Shown: positions 22,135 through 36,200 of the stretch, piece by piece
How the letters are laid out: each line of letters begins with the position of its first letter
Numbering within the stretch: position 1 is the stretch's first letter
Origin: Hevea brasiliensis
Lineage: Eukaryota > Streptophyta > Magnoliopsida > Malpighiales > Euphorbiaceae
Reading direction: 5' to 3'
Assembly (NCBI RefSeq): GCF_030052815.1
Contig: NC_079496.1
Span: forward strand, 73,397,652 to 73,461,651
Length of the DNA stretch: 64,000 bases
Position numbers and translations under genes: made by a program
The notes under the pieces: model-generated
The model's input: only the letters and a program-made list of their open reading frames with translations
Databases searched by the model: none
What the model was told of the DNA's origin: nothing

Positions 22135-22444
22135 TGAAGGAGCGGAAGCATGTAAAACATAAGTTTAGATCATTGAATTTAAAAATTTTTCTCCTAGGGT
22201 CTCATGCATTATGCAAGATTTATATTTATCTATTTGATTTCAATGATAAACAGCATATTTAAACTCTTTTAATATATTTTTGGATCTACATTTGCCATTT
22301 AAGATTTTAGAACTAACAAATAAATTAATTAGAACCCTAGATTAGATCAATAACAAGTGCACTAACCTTTTGATGCACTGCAGTTGTGTTTGGCACCTTT
22401 GGGATGTGCCTAGGACATCAGATATTGTCCCTCTAGCTTGTCCA
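22135..22444 (-). repeat. 3' LTR of copia C, first fragment
   Basis: This is the reverse complement of the last 310 bases of the copia LTR, somewhat diverged (GGAGCGGAAGCATG for GGAACGGAAGCGTG). It ends with gtcca (22440-22444), the left target duplication of B. Confidence 0.88.
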
Positions 22445-24554
22445 TGTTAGTAGTATGTCCTATGGCATATCATTTAATATGTATCTTGTACATGTTTTTA
22501 TTAATAAAAGGCATTTCCACTTTTTCCGTTTACAAAATATATTTATGTGTAGTAGAAAAGGTCCATTAATATTTTGTTAGAAATTCTATTCTTAAGTTGT
22601 TAAGAATATGAGTTACAGTATTTCTAGTACAAAGTATCATAAATAGGTTCACAATCGAGGATACTTCATAATAAGGACATGACTTATCCAGAAAGATTGT
22701 ATTCATGTTTGTTACCAAGTTATTTATATGAGATATAAATAAGATGGAATGGTGAGTCTCATGCCATATAGCAAACATGATAGGAACTTATAAATGATAA
22801 GTAGGCCAAACCAGTGACACTTATGATAAGAACATGGAGTTTACTCTTATCAATGTTTTGTCATAAATCATATCAGTGCATATAATCTTTAGACCTGAGA
22901 TAGCACAGTTATATTGAATATAGGTAGTTTGAGTTTGATACTACTTTCATACTTGTACTGTGTATGGGTATGTGGGCAAGTGTTGGCTCCTACTAGTTAT
23001 ATATGGAGGTAGGTGTTGATCAAGATGGAATCTATTCCTCTAAGTAAATAGAGATAAAATCCTATGTTCATTTAATTGTTCTTGATGTTTCAAGTTTCTA
23101 GCCAGGACAGATAGATTTATTCAGAAAAGAGTTTCTGATGAGAAAATCTTTTTAATCAAGAACTGGAATTAAAAGAGAACATAATATTCATAGCAAATGG
23201 GGTTTGACATAAACCATGACTCCAGCTTGAGTTGGGATTTTGTAATAGAGAGATTTTAGTGCATGGCAACATATGATTATAGGTTCATTTAAGGTAAACC
23301 TTATTACTAATTGGGCGTCCATGGCATGCTATGCTAGGTGTTAACCATGGTCTATGAGTTGCATAAAATGATTTAGAGAAATCATTTATAGTAAGAAAGA
23401 GTTCTGATGATATTAAGAGTTGATATCATGACTCATTGCCAATTAGTAATGAGCCTAGTAAGTTACACACATACACAAGTTATCACCTATTTAAATATGA
23501 TTTAATTAATTAATTAAAGAGTTTAATTGATTAATTAAATAGGTGTGGTTTGTAATTAGATTGCAAAGTCCCTAGCATGACTTGAAACCAAATCTAGATT
23601 ATTGGATGTATAGCATAAGTTAAATTTATATTTAAAGTGTTTAAATATGAATTTAATTAATGTGAAATTAATTAATAGAGATTAATTAATTAATTTATAT
23701 TTGATATAAATTAATTAGAAGAAGAAAAATAATTATTTTGGTTTGAGAACTCAAAATTAAGACATAGGGGCATTTTGGTTATTTCACAGTATGACACGTG
23801 ACACCATGAGATGGTGACACATGGGATTACACATGAGCTTGCCAAATGTTTTTCAATCATGTAAGATGATTAAAATCAAGATTAAATATATGTTTGACAC
23901 TTGGCACAATGTGACTGGGTCACTTAAACCTAGAACTAATCAAAGGGTGACATGTGGCAAGGGTTTAATGTGTTAACCTAGCTATATAATTGTTGTTATG
24001 AAAAAGAAAAATACAACCAGCAGCCACTCCTCCTTTTTCACACCATTTTTAGTCTCTTCATCTATTATTCTTCATCTCTCATCAATTCAAAAAGGCTAGC
24101 CATCAATCTCTTGAATTAAGAACACTAGAAATTATTTCTAGTGTCCTGTTTACATCTCTAATTTCTTAAAAGGTAGAACATGAATTTTCAATTAATAAGA
24201 AAAGCTTTCGAAGCTGTTTAAGGGTTGCCATAGGTAATCTTGGTGTGGACAAGCTAGAGGGACAACATCTGGTGTCCTAAAGACGTATCCCAAAGGTGCC
24301 AAACACACTGCAGTGCATCAAGAGATTAGTGCACTTGTTCTTGATCTAATCTAGGATTCTAAAATTAATCTGATTAATTCTAAAATCTTAAATGGCAAAT
24401 ACAGATCCAAAAACATATTAAAAGAGTTTTAATTTGTTGTTTATCATTGAAATCAAATAGAAAAAAATAAATCTTGCATGATGCATGTAACCCTAGGTGA
24501 AAATTTTTTAATTCAATGGTATAAACTTGTGTTTTTCACGCTTCTGTTCCATCA
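22445..24554 (+). repeat. 5' LTR of copia B
   Basis: It starts TGTTAGTAGT and ends CATCA. The TATA-like box CTATATAA is at 23982-23989. It is visibly more diverged from B's 3' LTR than A's LTRs are from each other. Confidence 0.92.
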
Positions 24555-24556
24555 AT

Positions 24557-24568
24557 TGGTATCAGAGC
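24557..24568 (+). other. Primer-binding site of copia B
   Basis: TGGTATCAGAGC lies two bases after the LTR end and is complementary to the 3' end of tRNA-iMet. Confidence 0.9.
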
Positions 24569-25444
24569 TGCTATATTTGCCATTTAGATTGTTCATTATA
24601 TGATTTAATTGTGTGTTATGATCATGAGATGATTTATCCAGTGTTGGTTGCAATGGAGGTTTGGCGACATGCTTGAAAAACACCATTAATGGTGCGCATG
24701 GTTTGGCTTCCATGGGTGGTTCAAGGTTTGGCTTTTAATTCGGCAATTGTTGTAAGATCTAAGGCCTATTCTTTGACTAATTAAAGTGTTTAATTAGTAG
24801 TTTTAATCATACAATTAAATTATGATTCAAATCAGAATTTTAAAAATTCTCAAATCTGAATTTTAAAAGTTGTTTGAATGTGATTCAAATCTAAATTTTT
24901 AAAGTTGTTTGAATCATATTTAAATCTGATGTTTTAAAGTTGATTGAATAATATTCAGATCTGATTTTTTAAAAAATGTTTGAATGTGATTCAAATATGA
25001 TTTTTTAAAAAATGTTTGAATGTGATTCAAATATGAATTTTTAAGGTTGTTTGAATGTGATTCAAATCTGAATTTTTAAATTTGTTTGAATGAGATTCAA
25101 ATCTGAATTTTTAAATTTATTTGAATCATATTCAAATCTGGATTTTTAAGTTAAATATGAGATATTCAATTTAATTTAAGTATGTATGTTTTATTTAATT
25201 GTTAAATAGTGATATGCATGATGGATGATCACGGACTATAAAAGACCAATGTGATTAGATTTATTTCTTTTATGTTTCTTTGGGATTGTAAATTAATTAA
25301 TTAATTTTAATTTATTTTGGGCATGTGTTATTAAGTTTGTAATAATTTTTGGGTTGTAATTTCATTTATTTAAGACCTTGTAAATTCGTCTTGGTATTCC
25401 AAGGATTACTATGTAATATTGGATTGCAAGAAGTTCAAGGAGGT
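24569..25444 (+). other. Leader of copia B, first part
   Basis: Non-coding. It contains the tandem repeat block at 24822-25152 (TTCAAATCTGAA-based units, more copies than in A). It ends with GAGGT (25440-25444), the left duplication of G. The same text is uninterrupted in A near 9215-9240. Confidence 0.8.
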
Positions 25445-28400
25445 TGTAACACCCCTTACCCGACTACAGTGTAGCCGAGCAAAGTGTGCTACATTCGGTG
25501 CCGGAGCACCCTATCTTATCTTACTTTATTCCTTTCATAATTTGATCTCATTATATTTTAATATTAATTATTTTTTTGACGGAGAAACCAGCGGAGTTTC
25601 CCCTATTTTATTACCAGTTGACGTGTTTTACTATTTACCTGTTTGAAAGTTTCAACAATATTTTCATAATAAAGTCTTATCCATGCTAATCATAATTATC
25701 TCATCAATCATTCTCATAATTTTCTCATATTTCAAATCTCATTCATACATTTCAATTTCATAATCATTTCCATGCATACTCAATTCGTATGTAAACATTC
25801 TCAATTTACATAAGCAAAATTTTCAAATTTCCTTAATTTACATGATTTACAAAATAATTACAAAATTTCATAATTTACATGATATACAAATTAATTACAA
25901 TTTGCTAATTTATATTACAATATAAGAAATAATTAACATACACAAAATACAAGATATGCTTAATGTGAGCCCTATCTACATGCATTGTTGAGGAGGTGAC
26001 AACCTTTGACACTCTGCAGATCTGAACTCTCAAAATTTCCAGTTAAACGTCCATTGGGTTCTAGCTTCAGTACCTGCGCGAGGAAACAATTCCATCGCGC
26101 TAAGCATTGCTGCTTAGTGGTGCAATAATATAACAAGGAAATAATATACAAATAAAGATAGACATAAAACATAATTCAAATAATCAAGATTTATTTATAC
26201 TTCACATGCGATTTCTAAAATTTAATGTGTTATATCCTAATTTAGTCTTCTTTGAAAGTGTTTATTTGCCAATGTACAGTAATAATGTACAAAGAAAATT
26301 GATTTGAAAATAATAAATTTATGCTTATATTGTTATATAAGCAAATTTGCAATATTTATTTATGTTATAATTTTCTTTGCTAATCTTTTAGCATTTTCTC
26401 TATACTTGCTAGGTTGTCTCAGATTATTTCATAATAAGTAAATTTTGATATCTGTCCAGTTCATTTCGATTCTTTCTAATAAATAACTATCCTAATTTAT
26501 TTTATGTCATCTTACTCATTTATTTTATTTAATTTCTAATATTTTTAATTGCTAATATTCTTAACTTATCTCAATAAATTACACTGCCCAAGTAACCTAC
26601 GACAGGCTGACTAAACTGGATAACGAGTCGTTGGCACTGGACACCGTGGTGCCTCGGGCCGTCATACCATGGGACGCAGAACGTCAACCACGTATGCAGT
26701 TTGTATGGCTAAAAAGCCATGATAACACATAATCGGGCATAAAAGCCATGAATGTTGGCATAAAGCCATGAATACGGGCATAAAGCTATGAATACAGGCA
26801 TAAAGCCTTTCGCAGTACTGCTAAAACAATACCCTATTGGCATGCCAATCTATCCAATCTGACACACGTGTCTAGGCAATACAAGGGCACATAATATCAT
26901 TAAATATTAATATATTGTGTTTTATGAATTCATTATTTCATGAGAAATTTCAATTATAATTCATACATTCATTTGATCATTTATATGATCATAATTCACA
27001 TCAATTATCCTTTTATACCATTGTACTCAAAATACTTCTCCTTTCTATAATAATGAGAACTAATGTCTCATTCATACATTAATATAATTCATTTATTCAT
27101 TTATTATGTTATTCATATTGATCACAATTCTAAACAATGGTTCACATGTTCCATTGTATTCAAAACATTTTCCCTTCCTCATTTATACATTCAAGAATCT
27201 ACTCATGTAATTACAATTTTTATATTTCAAGTTGAGTTATTAATATGTTATGAATTCCATTTGTGATGGGCATATAAGCCCTAACTAATTATTCACATCA
27301 ATTTGGTGACTTATTTTTCATGTTTCAAGTAATCCATAAACATTTCATGGATTTCAAATTTATGGCCTTAATTCCTTTTTAACAATTTTGACTAGGATGC
27401 ATAGTCTACATTTGTCATACAATTCTAAGCATTTAAGCTTAGAATTGGTTCTAGGTCTTCATATTAGTTCGCTAATTATTTTGATTACTATTCACCTTAC
27501 TAGTCAACCAAAATGTTAACTTTTTAATACATAATAAATTTATTGAACCTAAGTTCTTCAAGATACCACATTTTGAGTTTTACATTTGCTAGTATTAATT
27601 GCCAATTGCAATTTAAAGTCCCCTAGATGCATTTCTAATTTCAAATTTTGAATTTCAAGTTTTAGTGTCACTATTCACCTCAAAGGTTAATAAAAATGTT
27701 GACTTTTGGATAGAAAATAGGTGTATTGGTTTTAACACCCCAAACATATCACATTTTGTATTTAAAACTTGTTGGAATTGATTGCCATTACCATTTCTAT
27801 GCTTAAAACCAAAAGGGCAGAATTTTCAGTTTTTGAAGCCTAATTTTACTGTTCCATTAAGCCCTGTTGCAGTGGGAATTTGAGGAAATGGTAAACATGA
27901 AAGTTGTTCCTTATTTTGTCTAGTTGAATTTCATTTTTTGAATCACTCCATTTGGAGTTTTGTAGCTCCAGATATGGTCCAACAACCATAGCTGGCGGAT
28001 TGCCAAAATCGCAGAATTACCAAATCTACAAAGAACATGAGCATGGACTGTGACTGCCATTTGGGTTAGGTTCTGGCCATAATTTGGTGTAGGTTTCTTC
28101 ATAAAAGTTGTTTTTCTATGTCTTAACTTGTTGCTGTAACATTTTCAGGTCAATTGACCTTATCTACAGTGAGTTATGGCCAAATGAACAGTTACTGTTC
28201 ATTTGGTCATTCTGCAGAACCTGTTTGCAGGTTATCCGGATTGGGGCCAATTTTTGGTCCACTTGCTTTGGTCTTTTGGACATGGTTTCTTCAGCAAAAT
28301 TGTGCCATTATAAGTCTAGTTTCATATCCAATTGGCCAAACACCAATTGGACTTACACAGCCAAAGATATGGCAGTCCAAACAGGCTGGACTCACAGCCT

Positions 28401-28544
28401 TATTGCTGCTGTCACTAGGCAGCCTACCAATTGGGTTTGTAACACTTTAGTTCACTTCAAATTATGATTAACTTGCCTCAAATGGTCACTAATTGACCAT
28501 TAGGATGTTCACTCACCATTTCACAAGCAAAGTCCAAGTTTCTC
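25445..28544 (-). repeat. 3' LTR of G, first part
   Basis: It begins TGTAACACCCC (complement of the LTR end). It holds the hairpin 26100-26117, a tandem motif at about 26731-26810, the 12-bp stem at 28180-28206 and the hairpin 28326-28352. It ends with TTCTC (28540-28544), the duplication of G2. The short open frames inside (for example 27063-27266) recur only because the LTR copies are alike. Confidence 0.9.
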
Positions 28545-31500
28545 TGTGACACCCCTTACCCGACTACAGTGTAGCCGAGCAAGTTATGCCACTCAGTGTA
28601 CCGGAGCACTCTATTTTATCTGATTTCATTACAGTCCTTGATTTATTTATTCAAAAACTTTATTGAAGATTTAGGCTATTTTTACTTTTATCAAAATCTA
28701 ACTAAATTGGAAATTTCAAAAATTTAACGATAATCCGACAAAGTGTCTACTGTAATTTGACTAATAGCTTCTTCCGAACTCGCCAAAGACAATTTCAATA
28801 TATACTCAATTTCTCAAACTTAATAGTCTCAAAAATTTTCAAACATAATGTATCTCAATACAGTATTCAGATTTCTCAGAAATCTCATTAGATTTTCAAT
28901 ATCTCAATATTCACAAGTATAATCTCATTATAACTCAAATTCAATTCACATACTAAAATACTTACTTTGAATAGCTTCCATAATTCATAGGTTAATTACA
29001 TGAGTTTATTTTGTACAAGATATACAAATAATTTACAATGTGCTAGGAATGAACAATATACATAACATGTATAAAATGAGCCCTATCTACATGCATTGCT
29101 GAGGAGGTGACAATCTTGAACTCTTCTGACACTTCACAGATCCGGACTCCAAAAATCTCGATCGATACCATCTTGGTTTTACCTTGAAGACTGCGAGGAA
29201 GCAATTCCATCGCGCTAAGCATTTCTGCTTAGTGGTGCAATAATATAACAAAAAATAATATATACAAGTAAAGAAAGAAATAAATGATAATTCAGATACT
29301 CAGAGTCAATTTAATTTGGTATGGTATTTCTAGTATCAACGATCTTATATACTAGTTTGTTCCTCTTTGGAAGTGCTTAGTTTATAACTTTTCAAGAATA
29401 CTAAGCGGTATATAATTTATTCTATCTGTATTGTATTTCAAGTCTGTACGGTTCTGCAATTTATATTTTTGTTATGTTTCTTTTGCTAATCTCTTTTGCC
29501 TATTCATTCAATACTTAATTTAATTGTACTGGATTTTCATTATACTTAACTTAACTTAGCTGCCTGAATTGAATAATACTTTAATTGACTGCCCAAGTAA
29601 CCTATACTAGACGACTGGACTGGATAACGGGTCGTTGGCACTGGACACCGCGGTGCCTCGTGGGGTTATACCATGGGACGCAGAACGTCAACCATGTATG
29701 CAGTCAGTATGGCTAAAAAGCCATGATATCACATAATCGGGCATAAAAGCCATGAATACGGGCATAAAAGCCATGAATACGGGCATAAAGCCATGAATAC
29801 AGGCATAAAGCCTTTCACAGTACTGCTAAAACAATACCCTATTGGCATGCCAAACTATCCAAACCAATCTTGTTAGGTATACTAGGGCATTTGATATTTT
29901 AAAATGTTAATATATTGTGCTTTATGACTTCATTATTTCATGATAAATTTCAATCATAATTCATACATTCATTTGATCATTTATATGATCACAATTCACA
30001 TCAATTATTCTTTTATACCATTGTACTCAAAATACTTCTCCTCTTTACAATAATGAGAACTAATGTCTCATTCATACATTAATATGGTTTATTTATCCAT
30101 TCATTATTTTATTCATATTGATCACAATTCTAAACAATGGTTCACATGTACCATTGTATTCAAAACATTTTTCCTCTCTCATTTATACATTCAAGAATCT
30201 ACTTATGTAATTACAAATTTTATATTTCAAGTTGAGTTACTAATATTTTATGAATTCCATTTGTGATGGGCATATATGCCCTAACTATCTATTCACATTA
30301 ATTAGGTGACTTATTTTTCATGTTTCAAGTAATCCATGAATATTTCATGGATTTCAAATTTATGGCCTAAATTTCTTTTTAACAATTCTAATTACACCAA
30401 GATCCCACATTTTGAGTTTTACATTTACTAGTATTAATTGCCAATTGCAATTTAAAGTCCCCTAGATACATTTCTAATTTCAAATTTTGAATTTCAAGTT
30501 TTGGTGTCACTATTCACCTCATTGGTCAACAAAAATGTTGACTTTTGCTTATACAATAGGTACATTGGTTTTAATACTCCCGATATACCACATTTTGCAT
30601 TTAAAACTTATTGGAATCAATTACCAAATCCATTTCCAAGCTTATTTCAAGTTTTCATGTCACTATTCACTTCATTAGTCAACTAAAATGTTGACTTTTG
30701 CATAGAAAATATGTACATTGACTTTGGTACTTCAAACATACTACATTTTTCATTTAAAACTTGTTGGTTTTGGTCACTTTCTCAAAGCTTAGGTCATTTT
30801 GGCAAAATTGCCAATTTTCGGTTTTGGTGCTCCGAAGTTGCACTGTTTCATTGGTCAATTTACTGTTGGAATTTGACAAAACTTCCTTCATAGAAAATGT
30901 TCCTTATTCTGTCTAGTTGAATTTCTTTTTTTGAATCACTCCATTTGGAGTTTTGTAGCTCAAGTTATGGCCAAAATAATTTTACTGTTCACGTGCACTG
31001 TTCATGCTGAGATTTTGGATTTTGGCAGATTTTGGTCCAACTTTGGTCAGTAATTTGATCAAGTTAAGTTCATAATTTGGCCTAACTTTCTTCATATGAA
31101 ATGTTCTACTATGCCTTAGGTTTCCATCGGTTCAAGAATCGCCTAAATCCGAGTTTTCTAGAGAGAGTTATAGCCATCCAAACATTATTGCTCAAATGAA
31201 AATCTGCAGAGTTGCAGGTTTGAACAGTAACTGTGACTACCATTTCGGTTAGGTTCTGGTCATAATTTGGGGTAGGTTTCTTCATGAAAGTTGTTTGTAT
31301 ATGTCTTAGCTTGTTGCTGTAAACATTTCAGGTCAATTGACCAAATCCACAGTGAGTTATGGCTAAATGAACAGTTACTGTTCATTTCGTCATTTCTGCA
31401 GGGGCTGTTGCAGGGGATCCGGATTGGGGCCAAGTTTTGGTCCTCTTTCTTTGGTCTTTTGGGCATGGTTTCTTCAGAAAAAATGTGTCATTATAAGCCT

Positions 31501-32852
31501 AGTTTCATGTCCAATTGGCCAAACATCAATTGGACCTACACAACCAAAGTTATGGCTGTGCAAGTGGACTGAATTTTCAGTCCCTCTGCTGCACTAACAA
31601 GGCAGCCTACACATTCACTTGGCTATACTATTTTTCAGTCCAATTCATGGTCAACATACCTAAAATGGTCACTAATTGACCCTTATAATGTTCTTTCACA
31701 ATTCCATAAGCTAAATCCAAGTTTCACTTCTCAAAACCCTAATGTCCAATTTAAATTATCCATAAACCTCAATTAGCACACTAATTCAACATCCATGCAT
31801 ATTCATACCTTAAACATCATTTCTATCCATTATAAATTCATTAAAACAATCAACCTCATCCTTCCTTAGGGCTGCCAAAAATTAAAGATGCCCTAACAGA
31901 TATAACTTACTTCAAACTCTTACAATTTCTTAACTTAAAATGATGCTTTAACAAGGATTAAAGGAGTGAGAGTGAAAGGATAGCACTAACCTCACTTTAA
32001 CCTCTTGTAGGGCAGATTTCTTCAAGCTAAAACTTCACTTTCCTTCTTCTTCTTGGCTGCCAAAAGCTTCCCCAAGTGATATGGTCAAGGTTTAATGAAA
32101 GGGGTTAGGGTTTAGTAGTGGAAACAAGAGAGAAATGAAGCTTAAAGGAGCTTTAATGGTGGAACCTCTTCTCTCTCTCTCTCTCAACGTTTTTTAGGCT
32201 GCCCAAGGTTGAAGATGCAGATTGGTTTTTCATATTTTTGGTCTCTTTTATCTCTTTTAATAAGTTTAACAAATTGTGATTGGTGGAGGAAATTTAAATG
32301 ACATCATATGATGTCATAATTAGCATTTTCTTTCATTTTCTTTTCTTTTCTTTTCTACTAGCTTCAAATTAATTTTTCATCAACATTAATTCATATTTTA
32401 TGTCATAATAATTATTTACTCAACTGGGCAAGTCGGCCAAAAATCACCTCTGAAGGCGAAATGACCAAAATGCCCTCCGTTTGGCTTAACGGGTCAAAAT
32501 TGTCTGTACCGATAGAAAAATTTTTCTAGGTATTTTCTTGGCATTCTAATGCCATAGGAACCTCAATGACCCTTCTCTGGAGTCCCAAAAATTATTTTAT
32601 AATTTTTCCCCCGGGTCTAGGGCTCCTCGTTGCGAGAACCGCAACTTACCTCTGGTTACCCATCGCTTGGGCACCGGCTCTTTTGACTTGGTTGTATTTT
32701 ATTTCTAAAATTTTTACTAAATTTTTCTTATTAATATTTGAGTTAATTATGGTTCCTGACTTTAGTTTAAATATTTTTCCGGACGTTCTATGTCGAACCG
32801 ACACCGTCATGAATAAGTAGAATGTACGGAGTTGCTACCGGAGGATGTTACA
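28545..32852 (-). repeat. 3' LTR of G2 (4.31 kb)
   Basis: It starts TGTGACACCCC and ends GATGTTACA. Compared with the right LTR it lacks about 165 bases near 30386-30390, with short AATT homology at the break. It carries hairpins at 29215-29232 and 31509-31535 and the palindrome 32299-32316. A short CT repeat lies near 32170. Confidence 0.92.
29727..29810 (-). repeat. Tandem motif in family G LTRs, unit about 21 bases
   Basis: Four units of 'gggcataaaagccatgaata' type stand in a row. Equivalent blocks are near 26731-26810, 34371-34470 and 41220-41315, with an inverted one at 20448-20545 in S2. Unit number and sequence vary between copies. Confidence 0.75.
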
Positions 32853-33203
32853 ACTCTTCCTCTTATAAAAATTTCGTCCTCGAAATTTACACGACATAAG
32901 CAAACGATTTAACTGCTACCTCTTTACTTCTACACCTTTCCGTGTTATCATACTTTACTTTCTCCTTAGTCTCAATCCTATCATTAAACAGTTCTGTACT
33001 CATCCTTTTTCATCTTAAATACAGTCTGCTTCTTATCTCCATTCGCTATCTCATTGTCTCTTCACTTTCTTATTCCATACCTTAACCTAAAATAAATAGG
33101 AAATACAGATCTGCAATAGTGTCACCTCGACTCTAATGAATGCAAATCATGATAAGAAATCAAACTAGGTCCAGAACGCCTAAACCGCTACGATACCACT
33201 AAA
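32853..33203 (-). other. Internal remnant of G2
   Basis: Read on the minus strand, the left side has the purine tract (complement 'cttcctct') and the motif complement CGTCCTCGAAATTT at 32875-32888, common just upstream of the 3' LTR in plant gypsy-type elements. The right side has a primer-site relic at 33187-33198 (complement 'gctacgatacca', two changes from the usual 'gctctgatacca'). No gag or pol. Confidence 0.8.
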
Positions 33204-36200
33204 TGTGACACACCTTACCCGACTACAGTGTAGCCGAGCAAGTTATGCCACTCAGTGTGCCGGAGCACTCTATTTTATCTGATTTCATTACAGTCCTTGA
33301 TTTATTTATTCAAAAACTTTATTGAAGATTTAGGCTATTTTTACTTTTATCAAAATCTAACTAAATTGGAAATTTCAAAAATTTTAACGATAATACGACA
33401 AAGTGTCGGCTGTAATTTGGACTAACAGTTCTTCTGAAACTGCCAAAGACAATTTCAATATATACTCAATTTCTCAAACTTAATAGTCTCAAAAATTTTC
33501 AAACATAATGTATCTCAATACAGTATTCAGATTTCTCAGAAATCTCATTAGATTTTCAATATCTCAATATTCACAAGTATAATCTCATTATAACTCAAAT
33601 TCAATTCACATACTAAAATACTTACTTTGAATAGCTTCCATAATTCATAGGTTAATTACATGAGTTTATTTTGTACAAGATATACAAATAATTTACATTG
33701 TGCTAGGAATGAACAATATACATGACATGTATAAAATGAGCCCTATCTACATGCATTGCTGAGGAGGTGACAATCTTGAACTCTTCTGACACTTCTGCAG
33801 ATCTGGACTCTAAAAATCTCAGTCGACGATCCATCTGGTTTTACCTTCAGTACCTGCGCGAGGAAGCAATTCCATCGCGCTAAGCATTTCTGCTTAGTGG
33901 TGCAATAATATAACCAAAAATAATATATACAAGTAAAGAAAGAAATAAATGATAATTCAGATACTCAAAGTCAATTTAATTTGGTATGGTATTTCTAGTA
34001 TCAACTATCTTATATACTAGTTTGTTCCTCTTTGGAAGTGCTTAGTTTATAACTTTTCAGTAATACTAGCAGGTATATAATTTATTCTATCTGTATTGTA
34101 TTTCAAGTGCATTTGATTCGCAATTTATATTTTTGTTACGCTTTCTTTTGCTAATCTCTTTTGCCTATTCATTCAATACTTAATTTAATTGTACCGGATT
34201 TTCATTATACTTAACTTAACTTAGCTGCTGAATTGAATAATACTTTAATTGATCGCCAAGTAACCTATACTAGACGATCGATGGATAACGGTCGTTGGAC
34301 CGACACCATGCTGCGTCGCCATTCATACCATGGGACGCAGAACGCCAACCATGTATGCAATCGATGGCTAAAAAGCCATGATATCACATAATCGGGCATA
34401 AAAGCCATGAATACGGGCATAAAAGCCATGAATATGGGCATAAAGCCATGAATACAGGCATAAAGCCTTTCGCAGTACTGCTAAAACAATACCCTATTGG
34501 CATTTCAAACTATCCAAACCAATCTTGTTAGGTATACTAGGGCATTTGATATTTTAAAATGTTAATATATTGTGCTTTATGACTTCATTATTTCATGATA
34601 AATTTCAATCATAATTCATACATTCATTTGATCATTTATATGATCACAATTCACATCAATTATTCTTTTATACCATTGTACTCAAAATACTTCTCCTCTT
34701 TACAATAATGAGAACTAATGTCTCATTCATACATTAATATGGTTTATTTATCCATTCATTATGTTATTCATATTGATCACAATTCTAAACAATGGTTCAC
34801 ATGTACCATTGTATTCAAAACATTTTTCCTTTCTCATTTATACATTCAAGAATCTACTTATGTAATTACAAATTTTATATTTCAAGTTGAGTTACTAATA
34901 TTTTATGAATTCCATTTGTGATGGGCATATTTGCCCTAACTATCTATTCACATCAATTTGGTGACTTATTTTTCATGTTTCAAGTAATCCATGAATATTT
35001 CATGGATTTCAAATTTATGGCCTAAATTTCTTTTTAACAATTTTGACTAGGATGCATAGTCCATATTTGTCATACAATTCTAAGCATTTAAGCTTAGAAT
35101 TGGTTCTAGGTCTTCATCTTAATTCACTAATCATTTTGATTACTATTCACCATACTAGTCAACCAAAATGTTGACATTTTTATACTTAATGGATATATTA
35201 ATTCTAATTACACCAAGATCCCACATTTTGAGTTTTACATTTACTAGTATTAATTGCCAATTGCAATTTAAATTCCCCTAGATGCATTTCTAATTTCAAA
35301 TTTTGAATTTCAAGTTTTGGTGTCACTATTCACCTCATTGGTCAACAAAAATGTTGACTTTTGCATAGACAATAGGTACATTGGTTTTAACACTCCCGAT
35401 ATACCACATTTTGCATTTAAAACTTGTTGGAATCAATTACCAAATCCATTTCCAAGCTTATTTCAAGTTTTCATGTCACTATTCACTTCATTAGTCAACT
35501 AAAATGTTGACTTTTGCATAGAAAATATGTACATTGACTTTGGCACTTCAAACATACTACATTTTTCATTTAAAACTTGTTGGTTTTGGTCACTTTCTCA
35601 AAGCTTAGGTCATTTTGGCAAAATTGCCAATTTTCGGTTTTGGTGCTCCGAAGTTGCACTGTTTCATTGGTCGATTTACTGTTGGAATTTGACAAAACTT
35701 CCTTCATAGAAAATGTTCCTTATTTTGTCTAGTTGAATTTCTTTTTTTGAATCACTCCATTTGGAGTTTTGTAGCTCAAGTTATGGCCAAAATAAGTTTA
35801 CTGTTCACGTGCACTGTTCATGCTGAGATTTTGGGTTTTGGCAGATTTTGGTCCAACTTTGGTCAGTAATTTGATCAAGTTAAGTTCATAATTTGGTCTA
35901 ACTTTCTTCATATGAAATGTTCTACTATGCCTTAGGTTTCCATCGGTTCAAGAATCGCCTAAATCCGAGTTTTCTAGAGAGAGTTATAGCCATCCAAACA
36001 TTACTGCTCAATTGGAAATCTGCAGAGTTGCAGGTTTGAACAGTAACTGTGACTACCATTTCGGTTAGGTTCTGGTCATAATTTGGGGTAGGTTTCTTCA
36101 TGAAAGTTGTTTGTCTATGTCTTAACTTGTTGCTGTAAAAATTTCAGGTCAATTGACCAAATCTACAGTGAGTTATGGCCAAATGAACAGTTACTGTTCA

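Noticed and set aside
21951..22262. 103-codon plus-strand frame
   Set aside because: It crosses the border between the Transposase_24 remnant and C's LTR and is opposite to the acidic exon; accidental.
27063..27266. 67-codon frame (MSHSYIN...) recurring at 30063, 34718 and 41568
   Set aside because: All four are in near-identical LTR copies of G and G2, in the antisense direction, and the frame is absent from S1 and S2. Copy identity explains it.
28108..28467. 119-codon frame and overlapping frames in the gypsy-type LTR
   Set aside because: Two overlapping frames in the same stretch, low-complexity reading, no recognisable domain, and broken in the sister copies.
32165..32190. CT microsatellite
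   Set aside because: A short simple repeat inside an LTR, also at about 36985-37005 in the sister LTR; ordinary.
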